A stretch of 6,357 nt of DNA from a bacterium. GTDB taxonomy: Bacteria; Auribacterota; UBA3054; B51-G9. Location: the NCBI GenBank assembly GCA_029933535.1, contig JAOZNZ010000202.1:1-6357 (forward strand), read 5' to 3'. Positions within the stretch are counted from its first letter, which is position 1; every line of letters begins with the position of its first letter. A model generated the notes under the pieces. The model made no database searches. It saw nothing but the letters and a program-made list of their open reading frames with translations, and had not been told where the DNA came from. Below are positions 1-6,183 of the stretch, piece by piece. The translations under genes and the position numbers were made by a program.

Positions 1-1
1 C

Positions 2-673
2 TTTTCACGGCCACAAGAAGTGGAAAATTATTTCTTATCAGAGGATTGGATTGCATTTCAGCAAAGCACTAATGTTGCTCATGAATTCAGTACAAACATC
101 GAACAATCAATCCCTGAGGAGGAATTTGCAGGAAATTCAGGAATACCATATAGCGAACTTCATCCTGAAAAAAGTATAGTTTTTTTTACCGGGAAATATT
201 CAAGGTCAATGCAGAAAGATTTAGCGACTTATGGAAATATAATTACTAACTTATTAAAGCAAGCGTTAAACGGTAATTCTCAATCCGCAGAAATATTAAC
301 CGGGAAATATTGGGACGCGAACTGTGCTGCAACATTTGTTGCTGATAAAGCCTTCGAAGATGCTTATAAAAAAGATATACAGCAGTTAGAGAAAAATTAC
401 GCGATGTTGACAAATCATCCGGCGTCACTCATCTTTACATCACGCAGCGTTGAAGCCATACCGTCAATTGAGAATCGTCTGGCAACATATTACTTATATA
501 ATAAAAAAGCAAGGGATTTAAAAAAGGTGAAATACTTATCAGAAAAACTTACTCGTGGCCGTTCAGGGAAACTATTTTTAATTCACCCAAAACACCCCCA
601 TGCTGTTCAATGCTATGATCATGTGAGACGGTGGTACAAAAGTCACCTGGAATCATTACAGGAAGAAAAATAA
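2..673 (+). CDS. Unrecognised protein, C-terminal part (5' end outside window)
   Basis: I do not recognise this protein and assign no function. The reading frame is open from base 2 through the TAA at 671-673. The first start-type codon in the window is a GTG at 20, giving 217 aa, but no ribosome binding site at proper spacing precedes it, so the true start probably lies upstream and the gene is partial. Numbering from that GTG, the product looks soluble, with no signal peptide or membrane segment. It has an acidic N-terminal stretch (residues 7-50), two TGKY strings (57-60 and 94-97), a charged probably helical stretch around 110-130, a lysine/arginine-rich patch (about 162-184), and a His/Trp/Tyr-rich end (HPKHPHAVQCYDHVRRWYKSH split across 189-209). 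Cysteines are only at 102 and 198, so no metal-cluster motif is evident. It lies 114 nt upstream of the ygiQ-like gene on the same strand, and co-transcription is possible but unsupported. Confidence refers to it being a real gene. Confidence 0.72.
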   Translation, partial: FSRPQEVENYFLSEDWIAFQQSTNVAHEFSTNIEQSIPEEEFAGNSGIPYSELHPEKSIVFFTGKYSRSMQKDLATYGNIITNLLKQALNGNSQSAEILTGKYWDANCAATFVADKAFEDAYKKDIQQLEKNYAMLTNHPASLIFTSRSVEAIPSIENRLATYYLYNKKARDLKKVKYLSEKLTRGRSGKLFLIHPKHPHAVQCYDHVRRWYKSHLESLQEEK

Positions 674-676
674 GAA

Positions 677-743
677 CCTCCCTGCCCTATCGGGCACCCC
701 TTCCCGAGGTGAATACTCGGGATGTACCACATTGGTAAGGAGG
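677..743. repeat. Two-hairpin GC-rich element between the first gene and ygiQ
   Basis: Beginning four bases after the stop of the first gene there are two perfect hairpins in tandem. The first is TGCCC (683-687), loop TATC, GGGCA (692-696). The second is TCCCGAG (702-708), a 7-nt loop, CTCGGGA (716-722). Both are enclosed by a short outer pairing of CCTCC (677-681) with GGAGG (739-743). This block is much richer in G+C than the genes on either side, which suggests a dispersed REP- or MITE-like element rather than ordinary spacer. No T-run follows either hairpin, so it is not a classical intrinsic terminator, though the folded RNA could still protect or stop the upstream transcript. The pairing is seen directly; mobility is inferred. 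Confidence 0.55.
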
Positions 744-787
744 GGATTTTGGGAAATTATGGATTTTCCAGAAGAAATAATTAAAAC

Positions 788-2524
788 ATGTTTATTCCAA
801 CTACAAAAAATGAAATAAAAAAAATCGGCTGGGATGCGCTGGACGTGATCCTCGTTTCCGGTGACAGCTATATCGACAGCCCTTATGTAGGAACGGCAAT
901 TATAGGAAAAATTCTGATGAAAGCAGGATTTCGTGTCGGTATTATCGCTCAACCGGATATAAAATCTGAAAAAGATATTACGCGTCTCGGTGAACCGGAA
1001 CTTTTTTGGGGAGTTAGCGGCGGCTGTATAGATTCAATGGTCGCGAATTATACGGCATTGAAAAAATTTAGAAAATCCGATGATTATACCCCTGGCGGAA
1101 TGAATAACCGCCGTCCTGACAGAGCTGTACTCGCCTATTCAAATCTTATCCGCCGTTATTTTAAAAATACTGCACCAATTGTTCTCGGCGGTGTCGAAGC
1201 AAGTTTAAGAAGAGTTGCTCATTACGATTATTGGTCAAATAAAATCCGTCGCTCAATACTTTTTGACGCTAAAGCGGATTATCTTGTTTACGGAATGGCT
1301 GAACGAGCGGTAGTTGAGCTTGCGGAAAGTTTATCAAGGAATAAATCTGCCGAAAAGGTTCGTGGAATTTGTTTTATTTCAAAAGAAAAGAATGAAAATT
1401 TTATCGAGCTGCCAAGTTATGAAGAAGTCTCCAAAGACAAGAATAAGTTTTCGGAAATGTTTTTAGCATTCTCAAAAAATAATGATCCTCAAAGCGCGAA
1501 AGGTTTGGTTCAAAAACACGATAAAAGATATTTAATACATAATCCTCCGGCAAAATATTTGACTACCGAAGAACTTGATGCGGTTTATGATCTTGGATTT
1601 GAGAGGTCACAGTCACCTTATTATGAAAAATCCGGGAAAGTAAAAGCTCTGGAAACAATTAAATTTTCAATCTCAACTCATCGCGGCTGTTACGGTCAAT
1701 GCAGTTTCTGTTCTATAGCTGTTCATGAAGGCGCAACGGTTAGATGTCGCAGCGAGGAATCGATAATAAGAGAAGCGCGGGAGATAATTTCGCTGCCGGA
1801 TTTTAAAGGTTATATAAATGATGTCGGCGGGCCAACGGCAAATATGTACGGTTGTGAATGTGAAAAGAAAATCAATACTGGAATTTGCAACGAGAAAAAT
1901 TGTTTGACTCCGGTAATTTGTCCGCAGATGAATACAAATCACAATCGACAAATTTTGTTGTTGGAAAAGTTAAGAAAACTGCCGGGTGTAAAAAAAGTTT
2001 TTGTGGCATCAGGAATAAGATATGACATGATTTTTTCCGACAAAATTTCCGGAGAAAAATACTTATGGGAAATCGTTGAACATCATGTCTCCGGCCAGAT
2101 GAAGATAGCGCCTGAGCATACAGAAGGCAAAATTTTAAAATTAATGAACAAGCCGGACAAAGATATTTTAATAAGATTCAGAAAGGAATTTTATAAAATC
2201 ACAAAAGCAGTCGGGAAAAATCAGTTCTTAACTTTTTACCTTATCGCCGCTCATCCTGGATGTACGGAAAAAGACATGAAAGATTTGAAAGAATTTATGA
2301 ATAACGTTATGAAAATCCAGCCCGAGCAGGTTCAGATTTTCACTCCCCTTCCTTCAACCTTATCAGCATTAATGTATTACACCGAACAAAATCCCCTCAC
2401 GGGCGAAGAATTATTTGTTGAGAAGGATGGAAACAGGAAAGAAAAACAGAAAAAGATCGTGACGGAGAAGAAAAGATTTATTGCCCACGGAACACACGAA
2501 AAGACACGGAAAAATTATAAATAA
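788..2524 (+). CDS. ygiQ: YgiQ-family (UPF0313) radical SAM protein
   Basis: This is a cytosolic radical SAM enzyme of the YgiQ family; the physiological substrate is not established. The N-terminus matches the family opening (MFIPTT, then GWDALDVILVSGDSYID at 14-29 and GTAIIG at 35-40), which supports the ATG at 788 although the upstream ribosome site is weak (only GAAG near 771). An N-terminal region of about 290 residues contains the GGVEASLRR motif (134-142). The radical SAM core follows, with the CxxxCxxC cluster ligands at C301, C305 and C308 (HRGCYGQCSFC). A second conserved cysteine group, C356, C358, C367, C372 and C378, follows NDVGGPTANMYG. Further family motifs are SGQMKIAPEHTEG (435-447) and QIFTPLPST (516-524). 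At 578 aa it is shorter than the E. coli protein (about 740 aa), which carries a long C-terminal extension. The last dozen or so residues are encoded by a repeat-like sequence and are unlikely to be part of the fold. Confidence 0.93.
   Translation: MFIPTTKNEIKKIGWDALDVILVSGDSYIDSPYVGTAIIGKILMKAGFRVGIIAQPDIKSEKDITRLGEPELFWGVSGGCIDSMVANYTALKKFRKSDDYTPGGMNNRRPDRAVLAYSNLIRRYFKNTAPIVLGGVEASLRRVAHYDYWSNKIRRSILFDAKADYLVYGMAERAVVELAESLSRNKSAEKVRGICFISKEKNENFIELPSYEEVSKDKNKFSEMFLAFSKNNDPQSAKGLVQKHDKRYLIHNPPAKYLTTEELDAVYDLGFERSQSPYYEKSGKVKALETIKFSISTHRGCYGQCSFCSIAVHEGATVRCRSEESIIREAREIISLPDFKGYINDVGGPTANMYGCECEKKINTGICNEKNCLTPVICPQMNTNHNRQILLLEKLRKLPGVKKVFVASGIRYDMIFSDKISGEKYLWEIVEHHVSGQMKIAPEHTEGKILKLMNKPDKDILIRFRKEFYKITKAVGKNQFLTFYLIAAHPGCTEKDMKDLKEFMNNVMKIQPEQVQIFTPLPSTLSALMYYTEQNPLTGEELFVEKDGNRKEKQKKIVTEKKRFIAHGTHEKTRKNYK
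2478..2524. repeat. Dispersed-repeat-like sequence forming the 3' end of ygiQ
   Basis: This stretch contains TTATTGCCCACGGAACA (2478-2494) and ends with an ACACGGAAA...TAAATAA tail (2504-2524). The same head, with one mismatch in 17 bases, and a similar tail recur in the non-coding gap after carB (6058-6074 and 6107-6126). It encodes roughly the last 15 residues of the YgiQ-like protein and supplies its stop codon. The similarity between the two sites is seen directly. That it is one family of a genome-wide repeat is inferred. Confidence 0.5.
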
Positions 2525-2542
2525 ATAAAATGACTTTTCATT

Positions 2543-2571
2543 TTGACTATAAATATTGATTTTGTTATTAT
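2543..2571 (+). promoter_or_regulatory. Probable sigma70-type promoter for carB
   Basis: TTGACT (2543-2548) matches five of six bases of the -35 consensus. It is followed after 17 nt by TATTAT (2566-2571), five of six for the -10 box. Transcription would begin near 2578, giving a leader of about 50 nt. The 105-nt spacer is very AT-rich, so chance matches are possible. The alternative Bacteroidota-type TAnnTTTG -7 box was not found at a suitable place. No attenuator hairpin or known riboswitch is visible in the leader. Confidence 0.5.
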
Positions 2572-2618
2572 ATTAACATGTCAATTAAAATAATAATTAT
2601 AAAAATTTCTTAACCAAT

Positions 2619-2623
2619 GGAGG
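2619..2623 (+). promoter_or_regulatory. Shine-Dalgarno site of carB
   Basis: GGAGG lies six bases before the ATG at 2630. This is a near-ideal site and settles the carB start, in agreement with the conserved N-terminal sequence that begins shortly after it. Confidence 0.85.
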
Positions 2624-2629
2624 CGGCAA

Positions 2630-5600
2630 ATGTCTAAACATCCTGATATCAACAAAGTATTAATTATCGGCTCCGGCCCTATCGTTATCGGACAAGCATG
2701 CGAGTTCGATTATAGTGGAACCCAGGCATGTAAAGCTTTGCGTGAACTTGGATATAAAATTGTTTTAGTAAATTCCAATCCGGCAACAATTATGACTGAC
2801 CCGGAAATGGCGGATGTTACTTATATTGAACCTTTAAATCTGAAAACTCTGACAAAAATTATAGCGAAAGAACGCCCGGATGCTCTTCTACCTAATCTTG
2901 GAGGTCAAACGGGACTTAATTTATCTTCAGAATTAAATAGAGAAGGTGTTTTAGACAAATATGGTGTTCGCGTTATTGGTGTTGAACTGGATGCTATTGA
3001 GCGTGGCGAAGACCGTATGGAATTCAAAAAAACAATGAATTCTCTCGGTATTGAAATGGCGAGAAGTGAAATCGCTAATACGCTTGAAGAAGCAGAAGAA
3101 GTAGTCAAAAATATTGGATTGCCATGTGTTATTCGTCCGGCATATACAATGGGTGGAAGAGGTGGCGGATTGGTTTATAATCTTGAAGAATTCCGCAATA
3201 TCGTAAATAGAGGTCTTGCTGTCAGCCTTGTTAATCAGGTTCTTATTGAAGAATCCGTTTTGGGGTGGGAAGAACTTGAACTCGAAGTTGTGCGTGATGC
3301 TGACAACAAAATGATAACTGTTTGTTTTATTGAAAATGTAGATCCAATGGGTGTTCATACAGGAGATTCATTTTGTACAGCTCCAATGTTAACAATAACT
3401 AAAGAACTTCAAGATAAACTCCAGGATTATTCTTATCGTATTGTAGAAGCTATTGGAGTAATCGGCGGAACAAATGTTCAGTTTGCACACGATCCCGAAA
3501 CGGGTCGTATAGTAATCATTGAAATTAATCCCAGAACTTCACGATCATCAGCTTTAGCATCAAAAGCAACGGGATTTCCAATAGCATTAATTTCTGCAAA
3601 ACTTGCCGGAGGAATGACTATGAGTCAAATCCCATATTGGCGCGATGGCACTCTTGATAAATATACACCAAGCGGAGATTATGTTGTAGTAAAATTTGCA
3701 CGCTGGGGATTTGAAAAATTTAAAGGTGTTAAAGATAAACTCGGTACCCAAATGCGTGCTGTTGGTGAAGTGATGAGTATCGGTAAAAATTATAAGGAAT
3801 CATTTCAAAAAGCTATACGTTCCCTTGAACAGGGACGTTACGGACTTGGCTTTGCAAAAGATTTCAACAAAAAAACTAAAGATGAACTCATGATTTTACT
3901 TGCATATCCAACAAGTGAACGTCAATTTGTAATGTATGAAGCTTTACGCAAAGGTGCTACAATTGATGAATTATATGGAAAAACTTTTATTAAACGCTGG
4001 TTCATTGAGCAGATGAAAGAACTTGTTGAACTTGAGGAGGAAATGCTAAAATACAAAGGTAAATTATTGCCTGATCCACTTCTGAATCAAGCTAAAAAAG
4101 ATGGCTTTGCAGACCGGTATATCGCTCAAATATTAAATGTTAAAGAAGTTCAAATCCGTGAACAACGTATCGCTATGGGCTTGCCCGAAGCGTGGGAACC
4201 CGTTCCGGTGAGTGGTGTTGAAGATGCCGCATATTATTATTCTACATATAACGCGCCGGATAAAACTGTTTCCTCTCCAAATAAAAAAGTTATGATTCTT
4301 GGTGGAGGACCAAACCGAATCGGCCAGGGAATAGAATTTGATTACTGCTGTGTCCATGCTGCTTTCACCTTGAAAGATGAAGGATACGAAACCATTATGG
4401 TGAACTGTAACCCGGAAACAGTTTCAACAGATTATGACACATCTGATAAACTTTATTTCGAACCATTAACAGTTGAAGACGTTTTAAGTATTTACGAAAA
4501 AGAAAAACCAGAAGGTGTTATCTGTCAGTTCGGCGGACAAACTCCTCTAAATATTGCAAGAGAACTTGAAGCTGCCGGTGTACATATTCTCGGTACAACT
4601 CCTGAAACAATTGATCTGGCTGAAGACAGAGATCTCTTCCGCGAAATGATGATAAAACTTGACATCCCGATGCCGCCTTCCGGTATGGCTGTTACAACTG
4701 AAGACGCAGTTGAAATTGCCGGCAAACTTGGATATCCATTAATGGTGCGGCCTTCGTTTGTTCTTGGCGGACGCGGAATGGAAGTTGTTCACGACGAAGA
4801 TATGCTGAAAGAATATATGGCGGCAGCGGTTGGGGTCACACCAGATCGTCCAATTCTTGTTGACCGTTTTCTACAGAATGCACTTGAATGTGAGGCAGAC
4901 GCAATTGCTGATGGAACAGATGCTTTTGTTCCGGCAGTTATGGAGCATATTGAATTAGCCGGAATTCACTCCGGTGACTCTGCCTGTATAATTCCACCCG
5001 TAAACATCCCGCAAAAACATATTGACACAATTTGTGACTATACACAACGTATCGCCAAAGCGATGAACGTTATCGGGCTGATGAATATTCAATATGCGAT
5101 TTGCGATGATGTTGTTTATGTTCTCGAAGCCAATCCCCGTGCATCCCGAACTGTACCTTTGGTATCAAAAATTTGTGGCTTTTCAATGCCCCGCGTCGCA
5201 ATACAGGTCATGCTTGGTCAAAAACTCTCTGATTTAAATCTTAAAAAAGTCTCCGTTCCATATTTCGGCGTTAAAGAAGCTGTTTTTCCATTTAATATGT
5301 TCCATGAAGTCGATCCCGTTCTCGGTCCTGAAATGCGTTCAACAGGAGAAGTTTTGGGATTGGCAAAAACTCCCGGCTTAGCTTTTTATAAAGCTCAAAA
5401 TGGAGCAAATCAAACTTTGCCTACTGAAGGAACCGTACTTTTTTCTATTGCCGATCCTGGTAAAGTTCATGCAGCCGCTCTTGCAAAAATATTTGAGAAA
5501 CTGGGATTTAGTATTCTGGCAACTTCCGGAACACAAAAACATTTTGTAGAAAATGGAATCAATGCTAAAGCAATACTAAAAATGCACGAAGGCAGGCCAA

Positions 5601-5830
5601 ATATTGCAGATGCTATTGAAAATGGCGAAATCCAACTCGTTATAAATACTCCTATCGGAAAGCTGAGCATTCACGATGACTCATATATCCGTAAGACAGC
5701 CATTAAGCATAGTATTTCTTATGTAACAACTCTTGCCGCGGCAGAAGCTACGGTACATGGAATTGAAGAAATTCTACGGGAAACACCGGAAGTAATGTCA
5801 TTACAGGAATATCATGGACTGTTGGGATGA
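2630..5830 (+). CDS. carB: Carbamoyl-phosphate synthase large subunit
   Basis: This is the synthetase subunit of carbamoyl-phosphate synthase. It uses ammonia channelled from the CarA glutaminase, bicarbonate and two ATP to make carbamoyl phosphate for arginine and pyrimidine synthesis. At 1066 aa it is full length (E. coli about 1073). Domains by homology are: carboxyphosphate half, 1 to about 400 (GSGPIVIGQACEFDYSG at 14-30; ATP-grasp residues R129, R169, Q284, E298, N300); oligomerisation domain, about 401-550; carbamoyl-phosphate half, about 551-930 (GGGPNRIGQGIEFDYCCVH at 558-576; R667, R707, Q821, E833, N835); and an MGS-like allosteric domain, about 930-1066 (ATSGT at 964-968, KMHEGRP at 984-990, VINTP at 1004-1008). 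All expected ATP-grasp residues that I could place are intact, so the enzyme should be active. It is preceded by its own probable promoter and a strong ribosome site. No carA, pyr or arg gene lies beside it, so the small subunit must be encoded elsewhere. Confidence 0.98.
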   Translation: MSKHPDINKVLIIGSGPIVIGQACEFDYSGTQACKALRELGYKIVLVNSNPATIMTDPEMADVTYIEPLNLKTLTKIIAKERPDALLPNLGGQTGLNLSSELNREGVLDKYGVRVIGVELDAIERGEDRMEFKKTMNSLGIEMARSEIANTLEEAEEVVKNIGLPCVIRPAYTMGGRGGGLVYNLEEFRNIVNRGLAVSLVNQVLIEESVLGWEELELEVVRDADNKMITVCFIENVDPMGVHTGDSFCTAPMLTITKELQDKLQDYSYRIVEAIGVIGGTNVQFAHDPETGRIVIIEINPRTSRSSALASKATGFPIALISAKLAGGMTMSQIPYWRDGTLDKYTPSGDYVVVKFARWGFEKFKGVKDKLGTQMRAVGEVMSIGKNYKESFQKAIRSLEQGRYGLGFAKDFNKKTKDELMILLAYPTSERQFVMYEALRKGATIDELYGKTFIKRWFIEQMKELVELEEEMLKYKGKLLPDPLLNQAKKDGFADRYIAQILNVKEVQIREQRIAMGLPEAWEPVPVSGVEDAAYYYSTYNAPDKTVSSPNKKVMILGGGPNRIGQGIEFDYCCVHAAFTLKDEGYETIMVNCNPETVSTDYDTSDKLYFEPLTVEDVLSIYEKEKPEGVICQFGGQTPLNIARELEAAGVHILGTTPETIDLAEDRDLFREMMIKLDIPMPPSGMAVTTEDAVEIAGKLGYPLMVRPSFVLGGRGMEVVHDEDMLKEYMAAAVGVTPDRPILVDRFLQNALECEADAIADGTDAFVPAVMEHIELAGIHSGDSACIIPPVNIPQKHIDTICDYTQRIAKAMNVIGLMNIQYAICDDVVYVLEANPRASRTVPLVSKICGFSMPRVAIQVMLGQKLSDLNLKKVSVPYFGVKEAVFPFNMFHEVDPVLGPEMRSTGEVLGLAKTPGLAFYKAQNGANQTLPTEGTVLFSIADPGKVHAAALAKIFEKLGFSILATSGTQKHFVENGINAKAILKMHEGRPNIADAIENGEIQLVINTPIGKLSIHDDSYIRKTAIKHSISYVTTLAAAEATVHGIEEILRETPEVMSLQEYHGLLG

Positions 5831-5853
5831 TGGATGTGGAGTGCAGGAATAAA

Positions 5854-5871
5854 GCCGCGATAGCGGCATTT
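5854..5871 (+). terminator. Possible weak terminator hairpin after carB
   Basis: A perfect five-base-pair hairpin, GCCGC-GATA-GCGGC (5854-5867), starts 24 nt after the carB stop. It is flanked by AAA on the left and ATTT on the right. The stem is short and the T-run is minimal, so termination would be weak. It is the best-placed candidate for the end of the carB transcript, but it may equally be part of the repeat material filling this gap. Confidence 0.35.
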
Positions 5872-5903
5872 ACTGAATGGGCGCGAAGCGACCGAAATAT
5901 TTT

Positions 5904-5936
5904 GATTGATGGATTGATTGAGTGGTGGAGTGGTGG
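5904..5936. repeat. Low-complexity short tandem duplications
   Basis: GATTGATGG is followed directly by GATTGATTG, then by two exact copies of AGTGGTGG (5921-5928 and 5929-5936). This looks like slippage-generated simple sequence. No function is suggested by its content. Confidence 0.6.
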
Positions 5937-5938
5937 AG

Positions 5939-5958
5939 GGACGTCGTCCCCGACGTCC
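5939..5958. repeat. Perfect GC-rich hairpin between carB and murI
   Basis: GGACGTCG (5939-5946) and CGACGTCC (5951-5958) are perfect reverse complements separated by the four bases TCCC. A second, competing palindrome, GGGACG-T-CGTCCC (5938-5950), overlaps the left arm. There is no T-run on either side, so it is not a standard terminator. It resembles a short REP-like unit and may help block read-through between the convergent genes. Confidence 0.6.
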
Positions 5959-6057
5959 TAAATGGAGTGATGGAAACATTAATTAGACATCGCTTGAAAA
6001 GGGCCTGTATTTAAAAAATGGTGAACATAAGTACAGCGTTACTTTGTTGCTTTGAAA

Positions 6058-6126
6058 TTACTGCCCACGGAACATTGGGAATCCGACGTATGCCCGGACA
6101 CAGATCACACGGAAATTTTTAAATAA
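6058..6126. repeat. Second, interrupted copy of the CCACGGAACA-type repeat
   Basis: TTACTGCCCACGGAACA (6058-6074) matches the sequence at the end of ygiQ with one difference. The matching tail, ACACGGAAATTTTTAAATAA, appears at 6107-6126. Between the two parts lie about 32 bases not found in the ygiQ copy. These include TGCCCGGACA, itself similar to a shortened form of the repeat head. Confidence 0.5.
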
Positions 6127-6155
6127 TAGCAATTAATCCCGCCTATGTCCGGGCA
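6091..6155. repeat. 10-bp perfect inverted repeat, 45 nt apart
   Basis: TGCCCGGACA (6091-6100) and TGTCCGGGCA (6146-6155) are exact reverse complements enclosing 45 AT-rich bases with no coding capacity. The arrangement could be a long-loop hairpin or the terminal repeats of a very small non-autonomous element. No clear target-site duplication is visible outside the arms, apart from TAT next to each left border. Confidence 0.6.
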
Positions 6156-6160
6156 AGATT

Positions 6161-6181
6161 TTAACTATTAACTATTAACTA
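6161..6181. repeat. TTAACTA tandem triplication
   Basis: Three exact head-to-tail copies of the heptamer TTAACTA end three bases before the murI stop codon on the opposite strand. A partial fourth copy (TT) follows. It is probably a simple tandem repeat. On the murI transcript it lies immediately after the stop. Confidence 0.75.
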
Positions 6182-6183
6182 TT

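Larger units (their letters stand above)
5831..6183. other. Repeat-rich gap between convergent carB and murI
   Basis: This 353-base stretch has no convincing gene. From left to right it holds the small hairpin after carB; low-complexity GATTGATGG and AGTGGTGG duplications (5904-5936); a GC-rich hairpin (5939-5958); about 100 bases (5960-6057) in which I see no structure; a second copy of the CCACGGAACA-type repeat split by an inverted-repeat arm (6058-6126); the matching arm (6146-6155); and three copies of TTAACTA (6161-6181). The mosaic suggests accumulated small elements between two convergent 3' ends, where insertions are least harmful. Confidence 0.7.

Noticed and set aside
737..745. GGAGGGG as the ribosome binding site of ygiQ
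   Set aside because: It lies about 42 nt before the ATG at 788, too far to act directly, and no in-frame upstream start extends the protein.
759..818. Short 19-codon ORF (ATG at 759) preceded by AAGGAGGGG at 737-745, possible leader peptide for ygiQ
   Set aside because: The purine-rich site belongs to the outer arm of the hairpin element and its spacing to the ATG (13 nt) is long. The peptide shows no leader-like run of regulatory codons.
656..952. Minus-strand ORF of 98 codons spanning the gap before ygiQ
   Set aside because: It runs antisense through the hairpin element and the conserved N-terminus of ygiQ, and its product resembles no known protein.
1673..1951. Minus-strand ORF of 92 codons inside ygiQ
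   Set aside because: It is antisense to the radical SAM cysteine motifs, which fixes the real coding strand.
2578..2613. 11-residue ORF (ATG at 2578) in the carB leader
   Set aside because: It has no ribosome site and its ATG falls at about the predicted transcription start. The run of Ile and Lys codons reflects AT-rich sequence.
2951..3358. Minus-strand ORF of 135 codons inside carB
   Set aside because: It is fully antisense to the strongly conserved CarB carboxyphosphate half, and its composition (many Asn, Phe, Thr) is typical of a shadow frame.
5970..6014. 14-residue ORF (ATG at 5970) in the gap after carB
   Set aside because: It is too short, has no ribosome site and matches nothing recognisable.
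5831..6183. CRISPR array or toxin-antitoxin module in the gap after carB
   Set aside because: The repeats are short, differ from one another and lack regular spacers. No paired small ORFs with ribosome sites are present.
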